This document shows positions 8,748 to 17,604 of a stretch of 64,000 nucleotides of DNA, piece by piece. The DNA lies in contig NZ_QUHB01000002.1 of assembly GCF_003479405.1 (NCBI RefSeq), forward strand, positions 186,001 to 250,000. The letters run 5' to 3'. The number at the start of each line of letters is the position of its first letter. The stretch's first letter is position 1. The notes beneath the pieces are model-generated. The model was not told the origin of the DNA and searched no databases. It worked only from the letters and a program-made list of their open reading frames with translations. Both the position numbers and the translations under genes were made by a program. This stretch comes from Eubacterium sp. AF16-48 (GTDB lineage: Bacteria; Bacillota; Clostridia; Lachnospirales; Lachnospiraceae).

Positions 8748-9650
8748 ATGTTTAAGAAGAAAGAAAAAACAATGAAAGAACCCAAAGAAAAGAAAGTGCG
8801 TACCATAAAAGTCGGGACACACAAGAAATCTGTCCTGCTGTTGTGGGCGGTGCTTCTGGCAAGCACCAGCTTTGGTGTGTATAAGAACTTTACCGCCATT
8901 GACACCCACACGGTACATGAAAAAGAAATCATTCAGCTAATATTGAACGATACCAACGGTATTGAGAATTTCGTCAAGAACTTTGCGAAAGCCTACTACT
9001 CATGGGATACCAGCAAGGAAGCCATTGAAGCAAGGACAACAGAAATCAGTAAATACCTTACCAGAGAATTACAGGACTTGAACGCCGATACCATCAGAAC
9101 GGACATACCGACCAGTGCGACCGTTACAAATGTGCTGGTCTGGAATGTAGAACAGTCTGGAACGGACGATTTTACCGTTGCCTACGAAGTAGATCAGCAG
9201 GTAAAAGAGGGAGAACAGACACAGGCAGTCACAGAAAACTACACCGTGACCGTTCATATGGATAAGGACGGTGCAATGGTCATTACCCAGAATCCGACAC
9301 TTGCTCCGACAGTGCAGAAATCAAAGTATGAACCGAAAGCACAGGAAGCCGATGTCAGTGTCAGTTCCGATACAGTCAAGGACGCTACCGCTTTCTTGGA
9401 AACATTCTTTAAACTCTATCCAACAGCTACGGAAAAGGAACTTGCCTACTATGTCAAAGACGGTGTGCTTGCTCCTGTATCCGGCGACTATGTATTTTCA
9501 GAACTGGTAAACCCTGTCTTTACCGAAGACGGTGATAACCTCAAGGTCAGCGTGTCTGTGAAATATCTGGATAACAAGTCGAAAATGACGCAAATCTCAC
9601 AGTATGAGCTTGTGTTACATAAGAACGATAACTGGAAGATTGTAGAATAA
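8748..9650 (+). CDS. TcpC-like conjugal transfer protein (Tn916 Orf13-like)
   Basis: A 300-residue bitopic protein with a Lys-rich cytoplasmic start, one membrane helix at about 27-45 and an extracytoplasmic region with two similar alpha/beta parts (about 60-190 and 200-300). This is the architecture of TcpC of pCW3 and Orf13 of Tn916, which bind other channel components. It is the last backbone gene before the cargo. AGAAAGGACTTG precedes ATG 8748. Confidence 0.8.
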   Translation: MFKKKEKTMKEPKEKKVRTIKVGTHKKSVLLLWAVLLASTSFGVYKNFTAIDTHTVHEKEIIQLILNDTNGIENFVKNFAKAYYSWDTSKEAIEARTTEISKYLTRELQDLNADTIRTDIPTSATVTNVLVWNVEQSGTDDFTVAYEVDQQVKEGEQTQAVTENYTVTVHMDKDGAMVITQNPTLAPTVQKSKYEPKAQEADVSVSSDTVKDATAFLETFFKLYPTATEKELAYYVKDGVLAPVSGDYVFSELVNPVFTEDGDNLKVSVSVKYLDNKSKMTQISQYELVLHKNDNWKIVE

Positions 9651-9658
9651 ATATTACA

Positions 9659-9702
9659 GCAGAATAGTATGGTAATTGTTTATCCAATCTATACTATTCT
9701 GC
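9659..9702. terminator. 12-bp perfect inverted repeat ending the transfer operon
   Basis: GCAGAATAGTAT (9659-9670) is perfectly complementary to ATACTATTCTGC (9691-9702). There is no clear T-run, so it may be a terminator, an attenuator or an operator in front of the cargo promoter at 9714. Confidence 0.5.
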
Positions 9703-9713
9703 TTACAATTAGA

Positions 9714-9743
9714 TTGACAAAATAAGAATCCCTCTCATATAAT
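9714..9743 (+). promoter_or_regulatory. Sigma-A promoter of the lantibiotic-response cargo
   Basis: TTGACA at 9714-9719 and a perfect TATAAT at 9738-9743 are 18 bp apart, about 76 bp before the response regulator ATG. This is a near-consensus promoter for the cargo operon, in the interval where Tn916 carries the tet(M) leader. Confidence 0.75.
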
Positions 9744-9819
9744 TGGTTGCAATGGTATTGAGGAAATACAACCTTAAATGTATAATGGGAAAGTAGCATT
9801 GCAGGAATGAGGTAGGCTA

Positions 9820-10506
9820 ATGAATAAAATATTGATTATTGAAGATGATTTAGAAATAAATGCGTTATTGGCTGATTTTCTAAAAGAAAAAGGATATGCT
9901 GTGCATTGCCAATATGATGGACTTCATGTTCTGGATTTTTTGAATAAAGAAAAAATTGATTTGATTATACTTGATATTATGCTTCCTTATCGGAGTGGTG
10001 ATATTATTTTATCTGATGTACGCAAGAAATTTACGATACCTGTTATTATTATTTCAGCGAAAGAAACTACACAAAATAAAATCGACTTGCTTCGTCTGGG
10101 AGCAGACGATTATATCACAAAACCTTTTGATATGGAAGAAGTGCTTGCCAGAATTGAAAGTAATCTGCGAAGAGTACAATTTCAAAATAGCCAGACAGAA
10201 TGTTTGCAATATAACAATCTGACTTTAGACCTAGAGAAAAATACAGCATTTTTGAATGGAATAGAATTATCCTTAACCGCTAAAGAATTTGGCATTTTAG
10301 AATTGTTGATGAAATATCCAGATAAAGTATTTTCAAAATCGAATCTTTTTCAAAGTGTTTGGGATACAGAATATATTGCTGAAGATAATACACTTAATGT
10401 TCATATCAGTAATTTACGCAATAAATTAAAAGCGATATGCTCTGATACAGAATTTATTGATACTGTTTGGGGCATTGGCTACCGCCTACATAAAGCTAAG
10501 GATTAA
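9820..10506 (+). CDS. OmpR-family response regulator of a lantibiotic-type resistance cassette
   Basis: A 228-residue regulator. The receiver domain (about 1-115) shows acidic residues E8/D9/D10, phosphoacceptor D52 in 'ILDIMLP' and K101 in 'ITKPFD'. The C-terminal winged helix (about 130-225) includes 'LTAKEFGILELLM' and 'WGIGYRL', typical of OmpR/PhoB DNA-binding domains. A strong terminator overlaps its end, so the following transporter genes probably have their own promoter that this protein may control. Its likely partner kinase is at 12982, on the far side of the transporter genes. Confidence 0.85.
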   Translation: MNKILIIEDDLEINALLADFLKEKGYAVHCQYDGLHVLDFLNKEKIDLIILDIMLPYRSGDIILSDVRKKFTIPVIIISAKETTQNKIDLLRLGADDYITKPFDMEEVLARIESNLRRVQFQNSQTECLQYNNLTLDLEKNTAFLNGIELSLTAKEFGILELLMKYPDKVFSKSNLFQSVWDTEYIAEDNTLNVHISNLRNKLKAICSDTEFIDTVWGIGYRLHKAKD

Positions 10507-10528
10507 ACGTTCCTTAGCTTTATTATTT
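10492..10528 (+). terminator. Terminator overlapping the response-regulator stop
   Basis: AAAGCTAAGG (10492-10501) pairs perfectly with CCTTAGCTTT (10512-10521) and a T-rich run follows. The left arm lies within the last codons of the response regulator. It uncouples the regulator from the ABC genes, which have a TATACT-like -10 at about 10578. Confidence 0.7.
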
Positions 10529-10607
10529 TTTTAACTTTTCTCATTACGATTTAAGAAATTCTTTAAAATTGCCCGTTATACTGGTTTAAGTAAAGGAGGT
10601 TTGGGAT

Positions 10608-11546
10608 ATGAGTTCAATTATTTTAGAAGCAAAGTCTTTAACCAAAGAATATAAACAAACATTAGCATTAGACCACATAAATTTACAAATAAAAAAAGGA
10701 AAAATTTATGGATTTATTGGTCAAAACGGAGCAGGTAAGACTACTTTTTTAAGATTAGTCACAGGGCTTGCGTTTCCAACAAGTGGTACACTTTCTTTAT
10801 GGGGAAATTCTGGAACAGAAGAATTGCAGAAACAGCGTAAACGAATTGGAAGTATGATTGAAATGCCTGCCCTATTCCCGTCAATGACTGCCTATCAAAA
10901 TATGGAAGTACAGCGTATTCAACGCGGCATACCAGATAAATCAGTTATTAAAAGGACATTAGATATGGTTGGATTGCAAGATACAGGTAAAAAGAGTGTC
11001 CGCAATTTTTCATTAGGTATGCGTCAACGATTGGGGATAGCGATTGCACTTTTAAATACACCAGAACTATTGATTTTAGACGAACCTATCAATGGTCTTG
11101 ACCCTGCTGGAATTGTAGAAATTAGAAATTTATTAAAAATTTTGAATAAAGAATATGGTATGACCATTTTGGTTTCAAGCCATATCTTAGAAGAATTGTA
11201 TCAAACAGCATCAGAATTTATTCTGATTGACCATGGAAAAATTATAGAAGAGATTTCTGATTATGAATTAAATGAACGGTGTAAACGACATATAGCAATT
11301 AAAACAACAGATGTTCAGAAAACGGTTCTGGTTTTGGAAGAGAATCTTCATACAGATAACTTTAAACTAATGCCAGATGGCATAATTCGTTTGTATGATT
11401 ATTTGAATGATTTAGAGACAGTTGCGTCTGCTTTGGCAGAATCGCACATTCTTGTAACAGGACTTTCTGTATCTGGCGATACTTTGGAGGACTATTTTTT
11501 GAGCAAAATAGGAGGAACAAAAGATGTCAAATCTCCTAAAAACTGA
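10608..11546 (+). CDS. Lantibiotic/bacitracin-type ABC transporter ATPase (BcrA/NisF-like)
   Basis: A 312-residue ABC ATPase that would energise export or membrane removal of cationic peptide antibiotics. Walker A is 'GQNGAGKTT' (38-46), the signature is 'NFSLGMRQRL' (about 132-141) and Walker B is 'LLILDEPINGLDP' (about 154-166). A 90-residue C-terminal extension is as in the BcrA/lantibiotic-immunity subfamily. RBS AAAGGAGG precedes ATG 10608. It overlaps the first permease by 23 bp. Which peptide it handles cannot be read from the sequence. Confidence 0.85.
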   Translation: MSSIILEAKSLTKEYKQTLALDHINLQIKKGKIYGFIGQNGAGKTTFLRLVTGLAFPTSGTLSLWGNSGTEELQKQRKRIGSMIEMPALFPSMTAYQNMEVQRIQRGIPDKSVIKRTLDMVGLQDTGKKSVRNFSLGMRQRLGIAIALLNTPELLILDEPINGLDPAGIVEIRNLLKILNKEYGMTILVSSHILEELYQTASEFILIDHGKIIEEISDYELNERCKRHIAIKTTDVQKTVLVLEENLHTDNFKLMPDGIIRLYDYLNDLETVASALAESHILVTGLSVSGDTLEDYFLSKIGGTKDVKSPKN

Positions 11547-12219
11547 GTTATATAAGTTGTTTCACAGTTGGTATTTTTGGGGAATTGGAATATTCAATCT
11601 CCTTTTAAGTAGCATATTGCTGTTAGATAGTAAAGAACGCTCTTCAAACTTAATTATGGCATCATTATACAATATTCCGTTACTCTATTTTTTGAGTATA
11701 GTGTTTATAGCATTGTTCATTGGAAGTGATTTTAGTGGAAGAACTTTAAATACTTATATTACTGCCGGACATAAAAGAAGTTCTATATTTAGAGTAAAGT
11801 TAATTGTATCTCAAATAGGTTGTATTATCATTCTGGTATTTCCATTATTTGTACATGGAATTATTAGTCAATTTTATATTGGAGAAAAACTTTTTTGGAA
11901 TGATAGCACATATACTATGGTTTTACTAACTCTGTTTGCCATGATAACACTGTGTGCATTACCGATATTTTTTGCTTTTATTTTTCGTGATATGGGGAAA
12001 ACACTGACAGTTTCAATGGTTTTATTTTTTGTTATGATTTTTTTGCTGAACGGTGAATCTGCACAAATAATCAGCAGAATAATACCAATGGGACAACTTA
12101 GGTTAATTTCATTGCAAAAGGTCTATTCGACAAACTTTTGCTTGCTTGTAGATTTTTTATGGAATTTTATTTTATATTTCATTGCAGGTAGTGTTTTTTT
12201 ACATACAGACTTGAAATAA
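11524..12219 (+). CDS. ABC-2 type permease, lantibiotic-immunity-like (NisE/SpaE-type)
   Basis: A 231-residue integral membrane protein with about six helices and the motif 'SDFSGRTLNTYITAGHKRSSIF', typical of ABC-2 immunity permeases. It has the RBS GGAGGA inside the ATPase gene and overlaps it by 23 bp. It is paralogous to the next gene, which has the corresponding 'FSKRTINLEVSAGHSRKQIF'. The two would form a heterodimeric permease. Confidence 0.8.
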   Translation: MSNLLKTELYKLFHSWYFWGIGIFNLLLSSILLLDSKERSSNLIMASLYNIPLLYFLSIVFIALFIGSDFSGRTLNTYITAGHKRSSIFRVKLIVSQIGCIIILVFPLFVHGIISQFYIGEKLFWNDSTYTMVLLTLFAMITLCALPIFFAFIFRDMGKTLTVSMVLFFVMIFLLNGESAQIISRIIPMGQLRLISLQKVYSTNFCLLVDFLWNFILYFIAGSVFLHTDLK

Positions 12220-12234
12220 CCGGAGGTGTTTTTT

Positions 12235-12972
12235 ATGGATAAATTATTAAAACTGGAAAAATATCAGTTGTTACATAATTCTATTTACTGGTGTGGTATG
12301 ATTGGAATATTTATTTTAGGATTTTTTACAGCAGATACTTATGTTACAGAGGTCATGGGATCGACAGAAGAAATTGCTTCTTCTCTTGCTGATATTTTTA
12401 ATGGAATGGTGTATGATTCTACGTTTCTTCTTATCATCATGTCGGCTATACTTGCATTGATTTTAGGACAGGAATTTTCTAAGAGAACAATAAACTTAGA
12501 GGTCAGTGCTGGACATTCCAGAAAACAAATTTTTACAAGTAAAATAATATCGTATTTAATTGCTTTTAATCTTATGGCTCTTGTCTATCCAGTTTCAGGG
12601 TGCATAAGGGAATTTGGACGCTTTGGTGTTGCAGACGTGGGAATGTTTTTTTACAATATTATAAAAGCAATCATTTATTCTTGTCTGCTTAATAGTGCGA
12701 TATTTCTAATTGCAATACTTATTTGTTGCTATTTACAGGATGCTGTAAAAGCAACTTCGGTTACAGTAATTATTATTTTTGGTCTTAGCTTATATCTTGG
12801 CTATGGAATGATGTTGAGATTACCAGTCGGTTTTTTACCTACTTATCAAATCAGAATCGTTGTCAGCATGAAAACCTTTTTTCAACCGATAGCTATTTTA
12901 GTAGGATGTATATGGTCTGGTATATTGGTATTGCTTTCGTGGATAAAATTTTGTAAATGTGATTTTAAATAG
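12235..12972 (+). CDS. ABC-2 type permease, second subunit (NisG/SpaG-type)
   Basis: A 245-residue permease with six predicted helices. The loop 'FSKRTINLEVSAGHSRKQIF' parallels the first permease. ATG 12235 is chosen because CGGAGGTG (12221-12228) is correctly spaced. The upstream GTG is part of that RBS. Together with the ATPase at 10608 it completes an AEG-type transporter. Confidence 0.78.
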   Translation: MDKLLKLEKYQLLHNSIYWCGMIGIFILGFFTADTYVTEVMGSTEEIASSLADIFNGMVYDSTFLLIIMSAILALILGQEFSKRTINLEVSAGHSRKQIFTSKIISYLIAFNLMALVYPVSGCIREFGRFGVADVGMFFYNIIKAIIYSCLLNSAIFLIAILICCYLQDAVKATSVTVIIIFGLSLYLGYGMMLRLPVGFLPTYQIRIVVSMKTFFQPIAILVGCIWSGILVLLSWIKFCKCDFK

Positions 12973-12981
12973 GTGGAGAAA

Positions 12982-13881
12982 ATGTCTAACATAGAATGGA
13001 TTTTAATTATCATAACAATATTTTTAGTAATACTGCTATTTCGATATATTCAATTAAAAAAACAAATCCGTAATCTTGCGGATCAAGTTAATGAATTGAA
13101 TTCTGGAAATTCACAGCAGATGTTAGACATTTCGTTGATTGATAAAGATTTAGAAAGACTGGCTGGTATATTGAATCAATATAATATCAGACAACGACAG
13201 GCTGTTGCAGGCGTATTACGCAATGAAGAGTATTTAAAAGAATCTGTTGCTAATATATCACATGATTTGCGTACACCTCTTACAGTCATTCTTGGTCATT
13301 TACAATTATTGCAAAAAGAAAATTTGGAATCCAGTCAAGCACAGCGTGTAAAAGTGATTTTTAGCAAAGCCGAAAAAATGAAAGAATTGGTAGAAACATT
13401 CTATGACCTTTCTATTTTGGAGGAACAGCAGACAGTTCCAGAAAAAGAAAAGTTTAATATATCTAATATGTTAATAAATTTAATTACGGAAAATGCCGTT
13501 GCATTAGAAAAGGAGAATATTTTACCCGAAATAAATCTCCCAGATTATTCAATATACGTATATTCTGATAAAAATATGGTAGAACGAATTTTACAAAATC
13601 TGTTGACAAATGCAATTAAGTATTCTGTTGGAACGATAAAAATAACACTTATGGAGAAAGAAAATAATAATATTATATTTACCATTGAAAATCCAATGAG
13701 TGACAGTTCAGAAATTGATTGCAATCGACTTTTTGACCGTTTTTATACAGGCGATAAATCAAGACATAATGGAAGTACAGGATTGGGACTTGCGGTAGTA
13801 AAAACACTTGTTGCCATTCTTGGCGGAAATATTGTTGCAAAAGTACATGCCAATAGCCTTATTATTACTCTTGAATTATAA
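12982..13881 (+). CDS. Sensor histidine kinase of the lantibiotic-response cassette
   Basis: A 299-residue kinase with one N-terminal membrane helix (about 4-24) and no sizeable extracellular sensor domain. A coiled linker leads to the H-box 'SHDLRTPLT' (His about 94), N-box 'LQNLLTNAIKYS' (about 206-217) and G-box 'STGLGLAVV' (about 264-272). Small-sensor kinases of this kind are linked to BcrA/lantibiotic transporters. ATG 12982 is preferred because AGGTGGAG at 12971-12978 is its RBS. It is the last cargo gene, followed by a strong terminator. Confidence 0.85.
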   Translation: MSNIEWILIIITIFLVILLFRYIQLKKQIRNLADQVNELNSGNSQQMLDISLIDKDLERLAGILNQYNIRQRQAVAGVLRNEEYLKESVANISHDLRTPLTVILGHLQLLQKENLESSQAQRVKVIFSKAEKMKELVETFYDLSILEEQQTVPEKEKFNISNMLINLITENAVALEKENILPEINLPDYSIYVYSDKNMVERILQNLLTNAIKYSVGTIKITLMEKENNNIIFTIENPMSDSSEIDCNRLFDRFYTGDKSRHNGSTGLGLAVVKTLVAILGGNIVAKVHANSLIITLEL

Positions 13882-13937
13882 AGTATTGAAGATATATTCG
13901 TATGATAATTCATTGAAGAGTGGACATCAAAATGTAA

Positions 13938-13981
13938 AGTCAATAGTTTGTAAAGTCCAGTTACAAACTATTGGCTTTTTT
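13938..13981 (+). terminator. Strong terminator closing the cargo operon
   Basis: CAATAGTTTGTAA (13941-13953) is perfectly complementary to TTACAAACTATTG (13961-13973), with further pairing outside and a T-run. It marks the 3' end of the cassette. The ICE backbone resumes with the opposite-strand orf9-like gene. Confidence 0.8.
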
Positions 13982-14112
13982 CATTACTGTGTAACAAGTA
14001 AATTTACGATAAAGAAATAAGGATAGTCGGCTCTTATTTGTTGCCTGCGGAGCAGATCAACAAATAAATGTTGAAGAATCTGTATAGGAAAACAGAGAAA
14101 ACAAGAAGCAAA

Positions 14113-14472
14113 TCACTTCTTATTCTCTCTGCTGTTCAAGATACCGTCAATCGTACCTTGAATGATTTTTAATTCATTATCACTCAATAAATCAAGTGAC
14201 GAATCTATCTGACGGCGGGCTGTGTTTTTCTCAACATTCTTCGCTGGATAGAAATACTCGTCAACAGATATATTGAACATTGTAACTAAATCATGGAATA
14301 ACTGAAAGCTAGGGTGTTTTCCGATATTTTCAATATCTGCGATATGACGTTCTCCGTAAAAGACTTTATCGCCTAAATCATTTCTGGAAAGCCCTGCTTT
14401 CTCTCTGGCTTCTCTGATTGCCAGTCCTAAAGGACGAAAATCAAAGCTGTGTGTATCTTTCTTTTTTCTCAT
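14113..14472 (-). CDS. XRE-family regulator (Tn916 Orf9-like)
   Basis: A 119-residue protein with a Cro/C1 helix-turn-helix at about 13-68 ('GLAIREAREKAGLSRNDLG' followed by 'ERHIADIENIGKHPSFQ'). The C-terminal helical tail resembles Orf9 of Tn916, which represses the orf7/orf8 regulatory genes and so restrains excision and transfer. It is divergent from the sigma factor gene at 14970, as in Tn916. It is the only minus-strand gene in this ICE segment. Confidence 0.82.
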   Translation of the reverse strand: MRKKKDTHSFDFRPLGLAIREAREKAGLSRNDLGDKVFYGERHIADIENIGKHPSFQLFHDLVTMFNISVDEYFYPAKNVEKNTARRQIDSSLDLLSDNELKIIQGTIDGILNSRENKK

Positions 14473-14582
14473 TTTTAATCACCTAGCATGAGTTTATACT
14501 TCATGTTATGCGATTAGAATGTATTAAAAACTCATATTATATGCACTATAAATTCAAATAAAGTATTACCTAGTTCGGTAAA

Positions 14583-14691
14583 TAAAAAAAACCGTTCTGT
14601 GGGTAATCTCTTTTATAATGTCCAAAAATATAGGGACGGTTTTGGTATAACCAGAGCTGTCCTGTTTCTATTTTCACAGGATTGCTCTGGT
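14583..14691. promoter_or_regulatory. Two inverted repeats between orf9-like and orf7-like genes
   Basis: The interval 14473-14969 holds no supported gene. AAAACCGT-type arms at about 14588 and 14635-14644 flank a TTTATAATG promoter-like box. Next come ACCAGAGC-TG-TCCTGT (14650-14665) and ACAGGA-TT-GCTCTGGT (14676-14691), a 14-bp interrupted palindrome. These are plausible operator and attenuator structures for the ICE activation switch. No binding protein can be proven here. Confidence 0.5.
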
Positions 14692-14969
14692 CAAGGAGCA
14701 ATTTGTGATTCTAAGTAAAACAGGCAGTCTATACCAACAACCGAATTTATTCCGTTTTTTTCTCAGTACATCATCAGTCCTTGAACATGAATTAAAAACT
14801 CATATATCAGATGTTTTAAAAACAGTCTATTTGTTATTGGTGCAAATAGGCTGTTTTCATATTTACAAAAAATTTTTTCAATCCTGCAACAAATCACACC
14901 CTGCCGTACAGATATGGTGCGGAAAGAGGGATACATACTTTTCACTTTATAGAGAAAGGGGGTGTGATT

Positions 14970-15401
14970 TTGAAACCATCAGACTTCCAAAAGACAATAC
15001 AGTGTCAGTTTGACTGTAAGCTCAAAAAGGTTGTGAAAGGCATTGCCCGTAACTACCGCAAGGAATTAGCCAGACGACAGGCAAAGGAAGTATCCTTTTG
15101 TGAGCTTCCAGAGATTGTTGTTGAGAAATTGATTGTATGGGACGATTACGAAAGTGAATATACAACATTCGATGTGTGCGGTACAGAAATCCGTGTACTT
15201 GACGAAGAACTTGCAGAAGCACTGAAACAGTTGCCGGAGCAGAGCCGGAACATTGTATTGATGTTTTTCTTCTTGGATATGAGTGATTCGGAGATAGGCG
15301 AAAAGCTGAACATTAACCGAAGCACATCATACAGGCACAGAAGAAATTCACTTGAAGAAATCAGAAAGCAGTTAAAGGAGAAGAAAACAAATGAAGAATA
15401 A
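14970..15401 (+). CDS. Sigma-70-like regulatory factor (Tn916 Orf7-like)
   Basis: About 143 residues. The N-terminus 'KPSDFQKTIQCQFD' matches what I recall of Orf7 of Tn916 ('MKPSSF...'), which is why TTG 14970 is preferred over GTG 14964. The C-terminal sigma-4-like helix-turn-helix is 'LPEQSRNIVLMFFFLDMSDSEIGEKL' in short segments, then 'NRSTSYRHRR' (about residues 88-125). In Tn916 this gene activates transcription through xis/int into the transfer genes in the circular form. It overlaps the next gene by 11 bp. Confidence 0.8.
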   Translation: MKPSDFQKTIQCQFDCKLKKVVKGIARNYRKELARRQAKEVSFCELPEIVVEKLIVWDDYESEYTTFDVCGTEIRVLDEELAEALKQLPEQSRNIVLMFFFLDMSDSEIGEKLNINRSTSYRHRRNSLEEIRKQLKEKKTNEE

Positions 15402-15630
15402 GCAACACACACTTCCATCATTTTTTCTCATATCATCAGCCGTAGACGGTAACGAAAACGCCATAGAAAAGCTGTTGCTGTTCTATGAAGCCTACATATC
15501 AAAATGTTGTTTACGCCCATTTTATGATGAATACGGTAACGTATACATTGTGGTTGATATGGAATTAAAGGGACGTATCAGAGAAGCCCTTTTGAAAATG
15601 ATATGTGAATTTGAAATAGACGAACATTAA
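15391..15630 (+). CDS. Helix-turn-helix-domain protein (Tn916 Orf8-like)
   Basis: A 79-residue protein overlapping the sigma-like gene by 11 bp. Features are 'PSFFLISSAVDGNENAIEKLL' and, further on, 'YDEYGNVYIVVDMELKGRIREAL', as in Orf8 of Tn916. It belongs to the small regulatory module that controls element excision. Biochemical function is not established to my knowledge. Confidence 0.75.
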   Translation: MKNKQHTLPSFFLISSAVDGNENAIEKLLLFYEAYISKCCLRPFYDEYGNVYIVVDMELKGRIREALLKMICEFEIDEH

Positions 15631-15822
15631 GTAATATTTGAGCGGAGCATGATTTAACAAACTCCCCTCTTTCCTGTTCCGCTTTTTCTTATCATTCTGT
15701 ATCAGTCCATTTGCAAAAATGAATTGATACAGGCTGACAAGAGCCTAACAGTTCTTTGACAAGTGAATAAAGCAGTCAGATACGTTTGTGCTTGCAGTGA
15801 GCCATCAGAGGTTGTACGCCGT

Positions 15823-15888
15823 GACTTTTCCAATCGGGAGATAGCGATTCATGCAATGATCTGGGAGCGACCGTTGGAAAAGTCGCTC
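15823..15888 (+). promoter_or_regulatory. Two mutually exclusive hairpins between orf8-like and xis
   Basis: The 457-bp gap 15631-16087 carries no confident gene but is structured. Hairpin A: GACTTTTCCAATCGG (15823-15837) pairs with CCGTTGGAAAAGTC (15871-15884), 14 pairs with one bulged T. Hairpin B: GAGCGAC (15865-15871) pairs with GTCGCTC (15882-15888). The right arm of A overlaps both arms of B, so only one can form. That arrangement is typical of attenuators or riboregulators. An ORF from GTG 15763 to 15993 crosses the region but has no convincing RBS. Confidence 0.45.
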
Positions 15889-16087
15889 TGCCATGACCTG
15901 CAACACAGGATAATGATACACCCGTATGACACGGTTCAGCCCACAGGAATGGGAATGGTTGAGATACCAGCGGAGCTTGCCGAAGCCGTCTGATTGCTTG
16001 TAAAAAGCACATGGTAAAGGAGAATGATACTTTTACTGGTGTGTAGAAAATGACGATAATACAGGTCGGTAAAAGGAGGGCTGACAG

Positions 16088-16282
16088 ATGAACAAAACAA
16101 AAGAAAGACCAATCTCACAGCCGATAACGGTAAATATAGATAAATTGTCTGCAATGTTATCTTGTGGTCATGCTACTGCAAGAAAGATTGGAGAACAGGC
16201 AGGAGCAAAAATTATAATTGGACGCAGGGTTCTTTATTCGGTAGAAAAAGTCAAAAATTACCTCTCATATCTGGAAGAATAG
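16088..16282 (+). CDS. xis: Excisionase (Tn916 Xis-like)
   Basis: A 64-residue basic protein with a MerR/Xis-like winged helix-turn-helix ('DKLSAMLSCGHATARKIGE' followed by 'IIIGRRVLYSVEKVKNYL'). Tn916 Xis (67 residues) bends the element ends and directs Int towards excision. RBS AAAGGAGGG lies upstream, and the int gene follows after 104 bp as in Tn916. Name by family and position. Confidence 0.82.
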   Translation: MNKTKERPISQPITVNIDKLSAMLSCGHATARKIGEQAGAKIIIGRRVLYSVEKVKNYLSYLEE

Positions 16283-16386
16283 CACCCTTTTTCATTTATG
16301 TTTCTTGTGATATATGGTATAATATTTACAGACATAACCACGTCATGAGAACAAAAAGGAGTCTATTACAGAAAGGAATGTTTCTC

Positions 16387-17604
16387 ATGGCAAATAGCAG
16401 AAAAGACCATAAAGGAAGAAAATTAAGAGAGGGCGAAAGCTGGCGTAAAGATGGTAGATACAGTTACCGTTATACAGATATAAGAAGCGGAAAACGTCTG
16501 ACAGTATATGCAAAGGATTTACCGGAATTAAGGGAAAAGGAAAAGCAGATTGCAAAAGACTTGGAAGATAACATTTTAACTGATGGAGCAATCAAAAAAC
16601 TTACTCTTAATAAATTGTTTGAAAGATATATGTCTACTAGGGAGCTGAAAGAATCTACTAGAGCAAATTATCTGAAAACATGGGAGAATCGTGTCAAAGA
16701 TGAAATTGGAAACATCAGGGTTGTTCAGATTTTACCATCACACATCAAATCATTTTACTCAAAACTTTCTAAAGCAGGATATGCATATTCTACAATAAAA
16801 TTTATTGACAATATGATTTGTCCGGCACTGGAAATGGCTGTTGATGATGATATTATCCGCAAGAATCCGGCAAAGTTTTCTATCAGTGATTATGGTAGAC
16901 AGGCAGAAGAACGTATTGCCTTAACAGTTTTACAACAGGAAAAAATGCTGGAATTTGTGAAAAATAATCAAGTATACAACACCTACTATCCAATGCTCAG
17001 AATCATGTTAGGAACTGGTGTAAGGTGCGGAGAACTGATTGGATTGACTTGGGAAGATGTAGATGTCAGAACAAAAGCGGTAAGTATTGACCATCAGTTG
17101 ATTTATAAAGATTTAGGAGATGGCTATAAATTCCATATTTCCACGCCAAAGACGGATTCTGGAATCCGAACTATCCCTATGACATCAGATGTACAAAGAG
17201 CATTTGAAGAACAAAAGAAATTAAACTTTATGCTTCAAAAAGGAAAAGATGTTGAGATAGACGGTTATAAAGGATTCATTTTCATGGCAAAGTCCGGCAG
17301 ACCGCTCATGCCTAGTGCAATAAACAATATCTTATATAATATTGTAGACGCATATAACAAAAAAGAAGTTCAAATTGCAAAGACTGAACATAGAAATGCT
17401 GAATTGTTACCAACAGTATCCGCTCACATTATGCGACATACGGCTTGTACCAGAATGGCAGAAAAGAGGATAGACGTAAAAGTTCTTCAATATATTATGG
17501 GACACGCCCACATAGATGTAACAATGGACGTATATAACCATGTAAGTGAGATGTCCAGAATTGAGAGTGAAATCACAAGGCTGGAAAGCGTAGCAATTAG
17601 TTGA
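16387..17604 (+). CDS. int: Tyrosine recombinase integrase (Tn916 Int-like)
   Basis: A 405-residue integrase, the same length as Int of Tn916. An N-terminal arm-binding domain (about 1-70, 'RKLREGESWRKDGRYSYRY') precedes the core-binding domain (about 80-170) and the catalytic domain. Catalytic residues are Arg213 ('TGVRCGELIGL'), His347/Arg350 ('HIMRHTACT'), the His in 'MGHAHIDVT' and Tyr383 in 'DVYNHV'. ATG 16387 is chosen because AGAAAGGA precedes it and the protein then matches Tn916 Int. The open frame extends further upstream without an RBS. Arm-type repeats begin at its stop codon. Confidence 0.92.
   Translation: MANSRKDHKGRKLREGESWRKDGRYSYRYTDIRSGKRLTVYAKDLPELREKEKQIAKDLEDNILTDGAIKKLTLNKLFERYMSTRELKESTRANYLKTWENRVKDEIGNIRVVQILPSHIKSFYSKLSKAGYAYSTIKFIDNMICPALEMAVDDDIIRKNPAKFSISDYGRQAEERIALTVLQQEKMLEFVKNNQVYNTYYPMLRIMLGTGVRCGELIGLTWEDVDVRTKAVSIDHQLIYKDLGDGYKFHISTPKTDSGIRTIPMTSDVQRAFEEQKKLNFMLQKGKDVEIDGYKGFIFMAKSGRPLMPSAINNILYNIVDAYNKKEVQIAKTEHRNAELLPTVSAHIMRHTACTRMAEKRIDVKVLQYIMGHAHIDVTMDVYNHVSEMSRIESEITRLESVAIS

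Noticed and set aside
15763..15993. ORF of 76 codons from GTG between the orf8-like gene and xis
   Set aside because: No credible RBS, odd composition and complete overlap with a strongly structured segment (15823-15888). Treated as leader DNA.
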